Shown here: piece after piece, positions 45,140 through 54,122 of the stretch
Layout of the letters: every line of letters begins with the position of its first letter
Position numbering within the stretch: the stretch's first letter is position 1
Origin: JAHZKN01 sp965250205
GTDB taxonomy: Bacteria > Pseudomonadota > Alphaproteobacteria > Rhizobiales > Hyphomicrobiaceae
Assembly: GCA_965250205.1 (NCBI GenBank)
Contig: CBDFNK010000021.1
Location: 181,559 to 245,558, forward strand
Direction of reading: 5' to 3'
Length of the DNA: 64,000 nt
The notes under the pieces: model-generated
What the model was told of the DNA's origin: nothing
Seen by the model: only the letters and a program-made list of their open reading frames with translations
Databases searched by the model: none
Made by a program: the position numbers and the translations under genes

Positions 45140-45639
45140 GTCAGACGCTCTTTTGCTGTCAAAGGGTTTGAGACCTTAAGACCCCGCGGCCAAAGCCACA
45201 GCCTTGTTTGGAGAAATTCCATCTTGAAGTGCGCTTGCACACGATTTTGCCAGCCCGCCCGTCGATGAAATCGCCGTGTCTCTACCATGGGTGAGGGTGA
45301 GCTTCAACGGGCTCAGGGCGGGCCCGAATGCCGCATTCAGCGGCTATGCACAGGTCAGTATCGGTAAACCTGAACAGCTGAGGACCCAAACGGTGCTACA
45401 AAGTCGGAAATTTGTCCGGGTTGCACCTGAAATATGGCGGTAAATAGGCATTAAGTCATTGTATTGGCTTATTTTTTTGAAAACATCCTAGCATGTTCAC
45501 CAGCCCTTTGAACATGAACAGGAGCTGCAAGCTCCTTTCAGATCCCGTTCAACCGCGCTGGTGTTGAATAGCAACTATCGCCGGTGAAAGCCGGTTGAGT
45601 GTTGGAACACAGACCCGGGCTAAGGGGGCCTTAAGTCTC
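45140..45639. promoter_or_regulatory. Divergent region between atpH and a small secreted-protein gene
   Basis: A 500-base region that should hold the atpH promoter (minus strand) and the 45640 gene promoter (plus strand). Two consecutive hairpins lie in it: ATGTTCA (45494-45500) with TGAACAT (45510-45516), and AGGAGCT (45521-45527) with AGCTCCT (45531-45537). They could form in the leader of the 45640 mRNA. The rest shows no gene. Confidence 0.4.
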
Positions 45640-45987
45640 ATGACTATCAAAACGAAATTGACATCGCTGGCCGCCGCAACCGCAATCGCCGCATCAACAT
45701 TTACACCGCTGGCCGCTACATCTGCCCAGGCAGGTGGTCTTTACGACGGCAACGGCGCCAAACTGCACTATGTTGGCAGCCGTGGCAGACGCCACTTCAA
45801 CCGTGGCCACCGTGGTCGCCATTTCAATCGTGGTCATCGCGCGCGCCCTTACTACTACAAGAGAAAGCGCAACCGCACTGGCAAGTATGTTGCCCTCGGT
45901 ATTGGCGCCCTGATGCTTGGCATCATCGCTTCGCAAGCTTCACGCAGTCACTATCGTTCAAACGATTACAATGATTACGACTACTAG
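45640..45987 (+). CDS. Small exported basic protein with RGRHFNRGHR repeats
   Basis: A 115-residue protein from the ATG at 45640 (the frame is open to 45595). A signal peptide (LTSLAAATAIAASTFTPLAA) ends at an Ala-x-Ala site before GGLYDGNGAK. The middle carries near-identical copies of HFNRGHRGR, making it very basic. A hydrophobic segment (YVALGIGALMLGIIASQASR) follows, and the end is SNDYNDYDY. Small proteins of this design are widespread in Hyphomicrobiales envelopes with unknown function. An intrinsic terminator lies 125 bases after the stop. Confidence 0.75.
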   Translation: MTIKTKLTSLAAATAIAASTFTPLAATSAQAGGLYDGNGAKLHYVGSRGRRHFNRGHRGRHFNRGHRARPYYYKRKRNRTGKYVALGIGALMLGIIASQASRSHYRSNDYNDYDY

Positions 45988-46108
45988 ATCAACCTGAGAA
46001 AAGTTGATCGCCAGTCATGAAATAGAGCGTCGAGAAAATAGCTTAACTGCGTACAAGACAAAGGCTCGACACTCTAAACGTTAGCTGCTTCCTCCCAAGC
46101 ATGCTCTC

Positions 46109-46519
46109 TCAAAGCCGGGCGTCATCGCCCGGTTTTTTTTGCTTTGCGGTTGCAGTCAAACGGTAGCTACCACTGGCTTTGGTGTAGTAGTCATGGACAC
46201 GGATGTAGACTTTTTGTTTTGCCGGAATTGAAACTGTGAGCTCTACGTCTGCACCCGATGTCGTACTGTAGGTATTTTTGATGCTGTTCTTTCGCCCATC
46301 ATAAATGGTGATCGATGGATGAAGCGTGTTTGATGTGTTCTCAATTCGCACAGTAACATCATCAACAGTATCAGATGATGAGAGCGCATAGTAATCAACG
46401 TCTCGACCGTCCATCACACTCGCTTCGATTATCACGCCACGCTGTACGGACCTGGCATCCAAGATGCGTTCATTGGGTTCAAACTTGTCATAGGCTTTGC
46501 CAGGACCGGGTAACGCCAC
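46109..46519 (-). CDS. PPC-domain protein, apparently missing its signal peptide
   Basis: A 136-residue frame from GTG 46519. Residues 35-125 resemble a bacterial pre-peptidase C-terminal (PPC) beta-sandwich: DVDYYALSSSD, VRIENTSNTLHPSITIYD, and VYIRVHDYYTKASGSYRL. Such domains occur in secreted proteins, yet no signal peptide is present. The open frame continues upstream through a Ser/Lys stretch (SQPIASSSSKSKDPLAV) to a stop at about 46577 without a start codon. The gene may be 5'-truncated or misread by a frameshift. Its 3' end overlaps a plus-strand terminator. Confidence 0.55.
   Translation of the reverse strand: MALPGPGKAYDKFEPNERILDARSVQRGVIIEASVMDGRDVDYYALSSSDTVDDVTVRIENTSNTLHPSITIYDGRKNSIKNTYSTTSGADVELTVSIPAKQKVYIRVHDYYTKASGSYRLTATAKQKKPGDDARL
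46115..46140 (+). terminator. Intrinsic terminator on the plus strand
   Basis: CCGGGCG (46115-46121) pairs with CGCCCGG (46126-46132) around TCAT, followed by T8 (46133-46140). It terminates the 45640 gene and overlaps the end of the convergent PPC gene. Confidence 0.85.
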
Positions 46520-46620
46520 AGCAAGTGGGTCTTTCGATTTGGACGACGAGGACGCGATGGGTTGAGACGCCCGGCATCAAGAACCGTGCAACAGGTTTTT
46601 AAGTTCACTGCCTTATTTGC

Positions 46621-48927
46621 CTAAAGAAAACTATACGGGTCCACATCAACGGTGAGTCTGAGATCGCCCTTGGCTTGTGGCGCACGTTGCAGCCACTGGC
46701 GACAATAGGCCTGAACATCAAGATCCTTTGGTGCTTTGACCAACAAACGCCAACGATGGCGACCTCTAACAACAGCAATGGGTGCTTCAGCAGGGCCAAG
46801 CACAGTCAGTCGATCCGCAGCCGGTGCCGAGCGCGCCACGTCGCGCGCAAACTGTTCTGCCAGTTGCTTGTCACGCGCCGACACGATCAACGCCACGAGA
46901 CGACCAAACGGCGGCAAGCCACCGCGTTCGCGAATGCTGATTTCTTTTTCTAAAAATGCCTCACGGTCGCCAGAAATGATTGCCTGCATTACGGGGTGCT
47001 CAGGCATGTAGGTTTGCACAAAACCCCTGCCCTTTGCCGCGGCGCGGCCAGCGCGACCCGTTACCTGATGCAACAATTGGAATGTGCGTTCGCCGGCGCG
47101 TGGATCGGCGCCCATTGCCAAACCAAGATCACCATCAACAATGCCGACAAGCGCTAGGTTTGGAAAATGATGGCCTTTGGCGACAATTTGCGTGCCAATA
47201 ATGATATCGGCTTCGCCTGCTTCAATGCGATTGATCAGACTGCGTAACTCTTTCAGGCCCGGCACGAGGTCTGAGGACAACAACACCGTGCGCGCCTCAG
47301 GAAACCGTTCGCCAACTTCTTCTGCAACGCGCTCAACACCAGGTCCACAGGCCACGAGAGATTCTTCACTGGCACACTTGGGACACTTGTTCGGGATCGG
47401 CAGTGTAAAGCCACAATGATGACAATGCAGACGATGACGAAAGCGATGTTCGACCAACCAAGCTGTGCATTGCGGACATTCCACCCGGTGACCGCAGGTC
47501 CGGCACAATGTCAATGGCGCATAGCCGCGTCGATTAAGAAAGAGTAGGGCTTGCTGTTTTTCACCAAGCGTAGTCTCGATTTCACTGACCAACTTCGGCG
47601 ATAACCACTTGCCAGTTTCAGGACCATCCTGGCGCAAATCAATCGCACCGACATCAGGCATCGTTGCGCCGGAATAGCGGCTCTTCAAAACCACATGGCG
47701 ATAGCGCCCATGTCGTGCGTTGACGTGACTTTCAATCGACGGCGTTGCAGAGGCCAAAATAACCGGAATGTTACCAAGGCTGCCGCGCACCACAGCCATG
47801 TCTCGCGCTTGGTAGTGCACGCGGTCATCTTGCTTGAAACTTGTGTCGTGCTCTTCATCGACAACGATCAGCCCCAGATCACAATAGGGCAAAAACAATG
47901 CGGACCGTGCACCAACTACAATGCGCGCCTCGCCGGTACCAACTGCGCGCCAAATGCGACCACGTTCCGGACCTGACAATGCTGAATGCCATTCAACGGG
48001 CTTGACGCCAAAGCGAGCTTCAAAGCGGCCAATAAACTGACCGGTCAGTGCAATTTCTGGCAATAGGATAACCACTTGGTGGCCACGCTCAATGGCCCGT
48101 GCAACGGCTTCAAAATATACCTCTGTTTTGCCAGATCCGGTGACACCGTCCAACAACGATGTTGAAAACGTATCCCCGTCAACTGCCGACACCATGGCGT
48201 GCGCAGCTTCAAATTGATCGCTTTCGAATTCAATCTGCGCATGATCAAACTGCGGTTGCCCAAAGACGGGTGCGGGCAGCGCGCATTCAACGAGCACCCC
48301 CGCTTTCACAAGTCCGTTTATCACTGCGGTCGAACACGCTGCATCCGCTGCAAGGTTGGCTTTGGATCTCACTTCACCGTCCCGCACCACATCAAGTGCG
48401 CGTTGACGCGCATCGGTTATACGCACAGGTAAAGGTGCGCCAGCAACAAACCGCACGCCAAACTTTGGTTTTTGGACTTCAAACGCTGATTGCGCACTCA
48501 TCATCATTCTGAGCACCATTCCAAGATCACTCAGAGAATAGCGTGCGATCCATTCTGCAAAACGAAGCGACAGGATTGGCAGAGGTGGTACATCCAGGCG
48601 ATCTTGAATAGTTTTGAGCTTTTTGGGATCTACTGGCTTATCCGAGCCGCCCACTTGAGCGTCCCAAACCACACCTGTGCGCACTTGTGGCCCAAACGGG
48701 ACCCTTACGAACATGCCAGGCGCTACGTCAAAGTCGTCTGGCACCTGATAATCATAGGTTTGATCAAGCGCGACCGGCAGCAAAACGGGCACACGGGGTA
48801 ATGCCGCAGTCTCCTGATCAGAGGTCAGGTCAAGTTGGCCGGTCTCTCGGATTACCAAATTGAAAGTCCACGTGTTGCTGTGAGAATTGATCTCATGCGT
48901 CCCATCGAACCCTGGCCTTGGCACCAA
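46621..48927 (-). CDS. priA: Primosomal replication restart helicase
   Basis: A DEAH-like 3'-5' helicase, 768 residues as an open frame from GTG 48927. The first 40 or so residues are atypical, so the true start may be internal. The DNA-binding N-terminal domain has RVPVLLPVALDQTYDYQVP. Walker A GVTGSGKTEVY is near 264-274 and Walker B is VVDEEHD near 355. The zinc-binding cysteines are complete (CRTCGHRVECPQC, then HCHHCG and CPKC). It restarts stalled replication forks. Divergent from the transaldolase gene. Confidence 0.95.
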   Translation of the reverse strand: MVPRPGFDGTHEINSHSNTWTFNLVIRETGQLDLTSDQETAALPRVPVLLPVALDQTYDYQVPDDFDVAPGMFVRVPFGPQVRTGVVWDAQVGGSDKPVDPKKLKTIQDRLDVPPLPILSLRFAEWIARYSLSDLGMVLRMMMSAQSAFEVQKPKFGVRFVAGAPLPVRITDARQRALDVVRDGEVRSKANLAADAACSTAVINGLVKAGVLVECALPAPVFGQPQFDHAQIEFESDQFEAAHAMVSAVDGDTFSTSLLDGVTGSGKTEVYFEAVARAIERGHQVVILLPEIALTGQFIGRFEARFGVKPVEWHSALSGPERGRIWRAVGTGEARIVVGARSALFLPYCDLGLIVVDEEHDTSFKQDDRVHYQARDMAVVRGSLGNIPVILASATPSIESHVNARHGRYRHVVLKSRYSGATMPDVGAIDLRQDGPETGKWLSPKLVSEIETTLGEKQQALLFLNRRGYAPLTLCRTCGHRVECPQCTAWLVEHRFRHRLHCHHCGFTLPIPNKCPKCASEESLVACGPGVERVAEEVGERFPEARTVLLSSDLVPGLKELRSLINRIEAGEADIIIGTQIVAKGHHFPNLALVGIVDGDLGLAMGADPRAGERTFQLLHQVTGRAGRAAAKGRGFVQTYMPEHPVMQAIISGDREAFLEKEISIRERGGLPPFGRLVALIVSARDKQLAEQFARDVARSAPAADRLTVLGPAEAPIAVVRGRHRWRLLVKAPKDLDVQAYCRQWLQRAPQAKGDLRLTVDVDPYSFL

Positions 48928-49079
48928 ACGGGGCCCAAATCAAATTTCCGCCTTAAATCAATTTCGATTTACGATTTAGACTTTGCTCTATACCAAGGTA
49001 TGAGGTCATCCCTTGCATGTCGGCCTTTCCCCGGTTTACTTAGGGCCGATCAACCGCCGATCCAGAAACAGGACCAGAA
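48928..49079. promoter_or_regulatory. Divergent promoter region priA/transaldolase
   Basis: A 152-base A+T-richer spacer between two divergent genes. ATTTCGATTTACGATTTAG around 48963 shows an imperfect direct repeat. Promoters for both directions should be here, but no clear pair of elements was assigned. Confidence 0.25.
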
Positions 49080-49736
49080 ATGAAGTTTTTTATCGACACT
49101 GCAGATACGTCTGAAATCCAAGAGCTTGCCGACACGGGCCTTCTCGATGGCGTCACAACCAATCCTTCTCTGATCGCCAAGACGGGACGTGACTTCAAAC
49201 AAACGATTGCTGAGATTTGCGAGATTATACCGGGGCCTGTTTCCGCTGAGGTTACCGCGATCGATGCTGACGGCATGGTCACCGAGGGCCGCCAGCTTGC
49301 AAAAATCGCCAAGAACGTCACCGTCAAAGTACCGCTGACAATGCCTGGCCTCAAAGCCTGCAAAACACTGACCTCAGAAGGCACCATGGTCAATGTCACG
49401 CTGTGCTTTTCTGCCAATCAGGCCTTGCTTGCTGCCAAGGCTGGCGCAACATTTGTGTCTCCGTTCATCGGCAGGCTGGATGACATCGGTCTCGACGGCA
49501 TGGATCTTATCCGCGAAATTCGTGTCATCTATGATAATTACGATGATCTCGAAACTGACATTCTGGCAGCGTCCATCCGCACCGTGGGTCACGTCAAAGA
49601 CGCAGCACTGATTGGCGCTGATGTGGCAACCGTACCGCCAACCACATTGAAAGCGCTGGTAAAACATCCACTGACCGATAAAGGCCTTGAAGCGTTTCTC
49701 GCCGATTGGAAAAAAACCGGCCAATCGATCACCTAA
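49080..49736 (+). CDS. fsa: Fructose-6-phosphate aldolase / TalC-like transaldolase
   Basis: A short-type transaldolase of 218 residues, MKFFIDTADTSEIQELAD at the N-terminus followed by DGVTTNPSLIAKTG. The Schiff-base Lys is in TVKVPLTMPGLK (near residue 85), and the FVSPFIGRLDDIG motif is present. This subfamily includes both fructose-6-phosphate aldolase and genuine transaldolases of the pentose phosphate pathway. The sequence alone does not separate them. Convergent with cfa, with only a 14-base gap. Confidence 0.92.
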   Translation: MKFFIDTADTSEIQELADTGLLDGVTTNPSLIAKTGRDFKQTIAEICEIIPGPVSAEVTAIDADGMVTEGRQLAKIAKNVTVKVPLTMPGLKACKTLTSEGTMVNVTLCFSANQALLAAKAGATFVSPFIGRLDDIGLDGMDLIREIRVIYDNYDDLETDILAASIRTVGHVKDAALIGADVATVPPTTLKALVKHPLTDKGLEAFLADWKKTGQSIT

Positions 49737-49750
49737 CCAGCACGACAGAT

Positions 49751-51058
49751 TTAGCGATATAAATCATGCCGCGTCGGTGGAAGCGGTGGCGAGCCTTTGG
49801 CGCTTTTCGAAACAAGTGTTTGGAAAAGGCGTGCTGATCCGCGCTTGAACGCCAACGAACAGCCAGCCAAATAAGCAAGCCAGATACGCACTGTTTCAGA
49901 TCCGACAATCGCTTCGGCTTCGGCACGCCGCGCATAAAGCCGTTCTGTCCAAAGTCGCGTTGTCTCGGCATAGTGCCAACGCCAGGCTTCGACATCTTGG
50001 ATCTCAAAGCCAACTTTTTCCATTTCCTGCAATGTGTTGCCGATGTCGTCGAGCTCACCACCGGGGAAAATATACTTCACCAGCGCGCGCTGCTCAGGCC
50101 GCGACACGAACTTTTTCTGATTCTTTTTTGCCCGCCGTGAAATGGCATGATTAAGAAACAGACCGTTTGGTGCCAACACACGCTGCACGGTTGCCATATA
50201 GCCAGGTATGTTTTTTAGCCCAATCGCTTCATACATCCCGATTGACGCAATCTTATCATAGCTACCGGTGAGATCTTGGTAGTCGAGGTACTCAACCGTG
50301 ACTTTGTCTTCCAGACCCATCTTCTTGATACGTTCTCGCGCCAAATCGAGTTGCTCGTTGGATAGCGTAATGCCATGGGCTTTAACGCCGTAATTCTTGG
50401 CTGCGAAGCAAACAAGCGCACCCCACCCACAGCCGATATCAAGAAAACGCTCACCCTCTTTTAATCGCAACTTGCGGCAGATCATGTCGAGTTTTGAGAT
50501 CTGGGCCTGATCTATTGAATTGCCCCACTTTTCGAAATATCCACAGGTGTAAACCATCTCAGAATCAAGAAACAAACGATAGAAGTCATTGGAAACGTCG
50601 TAGTGAAATTTTATGAAATCCTGATTGTCTTTGCGTTTGCGACTATCACCAACAATATCACCTGAAAATTCGCGTGTGCGGTTGGGCCTGTCCGCTTTCG
50701 CTGTCAAAAATGGCAAAAACAATTTGGCTAATTTCGCTTTTGGCAACTGCTTCATACCGTGGCGCACTTCAGGGCTAGAAACTTTGTTACCGAAATCAAG
50801 CAGCGTTCCGTTTTCAAGATCAATATCACCGCGCGCGTAGTGCTTGATCATCCGATCAAGTGTTGGCCAGCGCAGAATCGACGCGATCACACCGGGGCTG
50901 GCAATCGTGATCGCTAAATCATTGCTGACATTTTGGCCAAGTGGCGCAACGCTGCCATCCCAAAGACGCACAGAAGCATCAATATCCGCAGCCTTAGCGA
51001 CTTCTGCTACAACAGCTCTGGCGGCATCCAATAAACGGCTATCTTTGCTTTCGCTCAT
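49751..51058 (-). CDS. cfa: Cyclopropane-fatty-acyl-phospholipid synthase family methyltransferase
   Basis: A 435-residue enzyme from the ATG at 51058 with AGAGGTGA upstream (the frame is open to 51148). The Cfa signature includes FHYDVSNDFYRLFLDSEMVY, the SAM motif FLDIGCGWGALVCFAAK, and MYEAIG. It methylenates cis-unsaturated acyl chains of phospholipids with SAM, typically in stationary phase or acid stress. The C-terminal LAGCSLAFKRGSARLFQTL is conserved. A terminator-like hairpin stands in its leader. Confidence 0.94.
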   Translation of the reverse strand: MSESKDSRLLDAARAVVAEVAKAADIDASVRLWDGSVAPLGQNVSNDLAITIASPGVIASILRWPTLDRMIKHYARGDIDLENGTLLDFGNKVSSPEVRHGMKQLPKAKLAKLFLPFLTAKADRPNRTREFSGDIVGDSRKRKDNQDFIKFHYDVSNDFYRLFLDSEMVYTCGYFEKWGNSIDQAQISKLDMICRKLRLKEGERFLDIGCGWGALVCFAAKNYGVKAHGITLSNEQLDLARERIKKMGLEDKVTVEYLDYQDLTGSYDKIASIGMYEAIGLKNIPGYMATVQRVLAPNGLFLNHAISRRAKKNQKKFVSRPEQRALVKYIFPGGELDDIGNTLQEMEKVGFEIQDVEAWRWHYAETTRLWTERLYARRAEAEAIVGSETVRIWLAYLAGCSLAFKRGSARLFQTLVSKSAKGSPPLPPTRHDLYR

Positions 51059-51293
51059 TTCACCTCTGCTCTTAACGACATGATTTTTTATAAGCCCCCA
51101 CCTGTACCCCTGCGTTTTTCCTGCTTTGAGCCGTACGCGGGCGTTCAAGATGTCTGCCCTTGGTCAAAAGCAGATATGTTGCTCTAACACTTTAGAGGCA
51201 ATTCAAAAAACTGCCCAAAAATCAATTCCGATTTTGGGCAGTTTGAACTAGGGTCTTATAAGACAGGATTTATGTTTTGAGGCAATGACCTAG
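51059..51293. promoter_or_regulatory. Divergent region with an attenuator-like hairpin in the cfa leader
   Basis: Between cfa (minus) and the cyclic-nucleotide-binding gene (plus). AAACTGCCCAAAAATC (51208-51223) pairs with GATTTTGGGCAGTTT (51230-51244), a 15-base stem with one bulge. On the minus strand the stem is followed by a T-run (GGGCAGTTTTTTG), a terminator shape pointing at cfa. It may terminate early transcripts or block read-through from the far side. Confidence 0.45.
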
Positions 51294-51665
51294 ATGAGCA
51301 AGGCCTGGTTTGATTTTGATTTGTTGGAACAGGGCGGTTTCAAGCTGCGCTCTTTTGCGGCCGATGAGAAAATTTTCCTGGCAGGTGATACAGGCTCTGA
51401 AATGTTCGTTGTAAAAACGGGCAAGGTCCACATCATAGCTGGTGGTGCAGTGGTTGAGCACATTGAAACCAACGGCCTGTTTGGCGAGATGGCACTGATT
51501 GATGGTTCACCACGCAGTGCCACAGCTAAAGCCGTAGAAGCGACGGAAGTCGCCCCAATGGACAGGGAAACATTTGTCTATCTGGTGCAGAAAAATCCAG
51601 ACTTCGCCCTTGAAGTGATGCAGCTTTTGACAAAGCGCATCCGTCAGATGAACGAATATCTTTGA
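51294..51665 (+). CDS. Stand-alone cyclic nucleotide-binding domain protein
   Basis: A 123-residue protein consisting of one cNMP-binding (CAP_ED) domain. The phosphate-binding cassette FGEMALIDGSPRSATAKA (near 66-83) is complete, including Glu and Arg residues that contact the nucleotide. It has no DNA-binding helix-turn-helix and no kinase or channel domain, so it must act by protein interaction or as a sink. The C-terminal LLTKRIRQMNEYL is a short helix. It has its own start 235 bases from cfa and lies in the opposite orientation. An AGCCCCA/TGGGGCT hairpin follows at 51671. Confidence 0.88.
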   Translation: MSKAWFDFDLLEQGGFKLRSFAADEKIFLAGDTGSEMFVVKTGKVHIIAGGAVVEHIETNGLFGEMALIDGSPRSATAKAVEATEVAPMDRETFVYLVQKNPDFALEVMQLLTKRIRQMNEYL

Positions 51666-51670
51666 GTCTT

Positions 51671-51690
51671 AGCCCCACGTTTCTGGGGCT
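51671..51690 (+). terminator. Weak hairpin after the cNMP-binding gene
   Basis: AGCCCCA (51671-51677) and TGGGGCT (51684-51690) form a seven-base stem with a six-base loop six bases after the stop. There is no long T-run, so termination may be weak. Confidence 0.45.
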
Positions 51691-51773
51691 TGTAGGGTGG
51701 GCATTAACCATTGGTTAACCAATTGCCTTCGATGGTCTGCGGGTAGGGAAATCACAAACTCAAGGCACTGTGA

Positions 51774-52742
51774 ATGTCTGGACCTCGGGACGATGCAGAA
51801 AGACAAGACGCAAGCCTTTTGGTTGGCGATCCCGAATTGATGTCTGCGGTTTCAGACTGGTTGACTCACCTCGAGCTTGAACGCGGTCATGCCAAGACAA
51901 CATGCGCGTCTTATGAACGCGATGTGCACCAATTTCTGCTGATCCTAAAATCGCGACTAGGGCGCACGCCACGTCTCAAGGATCTTGAGGTCCTTTCGGT
52001 GCGCGATATTCGTGCCTTTATGGCCCGGCGTCGACAACAGGGTGTATCAGGTCGCTCATTGGCACGCACGCTATCAGCCTTGCGCACCTTCTATCGCTGG
52101 CTCGAGTCGGAAAACATCCTGACCAATCCGGCCATCCGACACGTTACGATGCCGAAGATCCCGCATTCAGTTCCCAAACCTCTGACCGTTGCCGATGCCG
52201 CAAAGACGATGGGACAGATGCCATCTGACCACCCCAAGAACTGGATCGACAAACGAGATACAGCAGTTTTGCTATTGCTCTATGGGGCAGGCTTGCGCAT
52301 TTCAGAAGCCTTGGGACTGAAACAAGAAGATGTCGCAACGGCGAAACATGGCGTGCTGCGCATTGTCGGAAAAGGCAACAAAGAACGCGCTGTTCCAATT
52401 CTCCCAGTCATCACCGAAGCGATCACGACCTATCTTTCAGCCTGTCCGTTTGAGGTGGATCAGGGCGAACCCATTTTTCGCGGTGAAAAAGGACGCGCCT
52501 TATCACCACGCGTCGTGCAGCTCAAAATGCAGCGCCTACGCCAACAGTTTGGATTGCCAGAAACGGCAACACCACACGCCTTGCGCCATTCCTTTGCAAC
52601 CCATCTGTTGTCATCCGGTGCGGACCTGCGCCAAATTCAAGAGCTCCTCGGCCACGCCTCGCTGTCGACCACGCAAGTCTACACCGAGGTTGATCGCGAT
52701 CATCTGCTGTCGGTTTACGATGCCGCTCATCCTCGTGCGTAA
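51774..52742 (+). CDS. xerC: Tyrosine recombinase XerC
   Basis: A site-specific tyrosine recombinase of 322 residues that resolves chromosome dimers at dif with XerD. The N-terminal SAM-like domain (DWLTHLELERGHAKTTCASY) is followed by the catalytic domain with GAGLRISEALGL (Arg), VGKGNKERAVPI (Lys), HALRHSFATHL (His-x2-Arg), LGHASLSTTQVYTEVD (His and nucleophile Tyr). It lies next to priA/fsa as in related genomes. XerC versus XerD is assigned from general resemblance and context. Confidence 0.9.
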   Translation: MSGPRDDAERQDASLLVGDPELMSAVSDWLTHLELERGHAKTTCASYERDVHQFLLILKSRLGRTPRLKDLEVLSVRDIRAFMARRRQQGVSGRSLARTLSALRTFYRWLESENILTNPAIRHVTMPKIPHSVPKPLTVADAAKTMGQMPSDHPKNWIDKRDTAVLLLLYGAGLRISEALGLKQEDVATAKHGVLRIVGKGNKERAVPILPVITEAITTYLSACPFEVDQGEPIFRGEKGRALSPRVVQLKMQRLRQQFGLPETATPHALRHSFATHLLSSGADLRQIQELLGHASLSTTQVYTEVDRDHLLSVYDAAHPRA

Positions 52743-53004
52743 TAGCCCTCCTTGGTGGGCCAATTCCTAACCCCATCGAAATGCCCACGTCATCGCGGTA
52801 ACCCTCAATTCACCTTGTTGGACGGAAACAACTGCGCGCCTGCCGTATTTTTGGTCCCCTGTACCGCGTTGCCCAAAAATGAGAACCTGTTGATCCAACA
52901 CAAGCTGCGCAGCGTTGGATCGTTTTGCGATCGACACCGCGCGTAAACACAGAACGACAGCATGACATGAGGTCGAAGCCGTGAGCCGATCCGAGGACAC
53001 TACC

Positions 53005-54081
53005 ATGACAAGCATGCAGCAAGCGCGCCGTGCCATATCTCTTTTTATTGTTTGTATCGTGTTTGCAGCTTTCGGCCCTGATGCCTGTGCCACACCAAAC
53101 ACAACTGGCACCACAACGGCAGCGGCAAAAACAGACACCGCTGGAGCAACGGCTTCTTGCGGCGGCAAAGACATGCTTGCTGAATTTGCAATAACAGATC
53201 CCGTGCGCCACCGGAAGATTGAAGACGCCGCTGCACGAAGTGAAAACACGGAAGCCATTTTTTGGCACATCTCAAAACCTGGCACGGCACCATCCTATCT
53301 TTTTGGCACCATTCATTTGACGGATCCTCGTGTCACCAAACTTTCACCAAGCGTCACAAGTGCACTCAAAAACGCTTCCACTCTGGCGCTCGAAGTTGCA
53401 GATCTATCTCCGACCGCGATGGCGCAGGCACTTGCAGCTGCCCTCAAACTGGCCATCTACTCGGACGGTCGTAGTCTTAAAACAAAGCTCAGCCCAGAAG
53501 AGTACGCCATAGTTGAACGCAAGCTCAAAAGCTCAGGGATGCCCGTTCAAATGGCGCAGGTGTTCCGACCTTGGGTCGTCACCATGCTGCTTTCAAGTTC
53601 CGATTGTGAACGTCGTCGCGCCGCACGTGGCAAACGCGTGCTCGATATGCAGTTGGCAGAATTGGCGAAAAAAAATAATGTTCCAGTCATCGGACTTGAG
53701 ACAATTAGCGGCCAAATGCAGGCATTGTCCGCCATTCCCAATCAAGATCAATTGGCCATGTTAAAAGCGGGGCTACCCTACGTTGATCGGTCCAATGATT
53801 TAATTGAGACGTTGATCCAGATCTATCTCAAGCGAAAAATTGGTGCGACGTGGCCGTTCCAAATTGCATTGGCTGAAAAAGCTGGCATTTCAGCCGCCTC
53901 TTTCAATAGTTTTCGCAGGCTTCTTATTCTCCAACGCAATCGCCAGATGCGCGATAAGGCCGTGCCCCTGATTGAAAAAGGGGGTGCGTTCATTGCTGTT
54001 GGCGCGCTTCACCTAGCGGGCAAAAACGGCCTTGTCGCACTTTTGCGCAAAGCCGGATTTAAAATTACTGCGGTCGAGTGA
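53005..54081 (+). CDS. Exported TraB/GumN family protein
   Basis: A 358-residue TraB/GumN-like protein from the ATG at 53005 with GAGGA upstream; an alternative GTG is at 52981. The signal segment (AISLFIVCIVFAAFGPDAC) resembles a lipoprotein or type I signal. The domain shows YLFGTIHLTDPRV, TLALEVADLSP, a central VIGLETISGQMQAL and GAFIAVGALHLAGKNGLVALL at the C-terminus, with the conserved GTIH and GALHL histidines. Family members are proposed metallo-enzymes; the reaction is unknown. It is 238 bases downstream of xerC and convergent with lpdA. Confidence 0.84.
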   Translation: MTSMQQARRAISLFIVCIVFAAFGPDACATPNTTGTTTAAAKTDTAGATASCGGKDMLAEFAITDPVRHRKIEDAAARSENTEAIFWHISKPGTAPSYLFGTIHLTDPRVTKLSPSVTSALKNASTLALEVADLSPTAMAQALAAALKLAIYSDGRSLKTKLSPEEYAIVERKLKSSGMPVQMAQVFRPWVVTMLLSSSDCERRRAARGKRVLDMQLAELAKKNNVPVIGLETISGQMQALSAIPNQDQLAMLKAGLPYVDRSNDLIETLIQIYLKRKIGATWPFQIALAEKAGISAASFNSFRRLLILQRNRQMRDKAVPLIEKGGAFIAVGALHLAGKNGLVALLRKAGFKITAVE

Positions 54082-54122
54082 CATGACGTCGAGTGCGCAC
54101 AAACCGGGATAGCGACCCATGC

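Noticed and set aside
45694..45936. 80-residue minus-strand frame opposite the small basic secreted protein
   Set aside because: It mirrors the HFNRGHR repeats and has no ribosome binding site; the plus-strand gene has a signal peptide and terminator.
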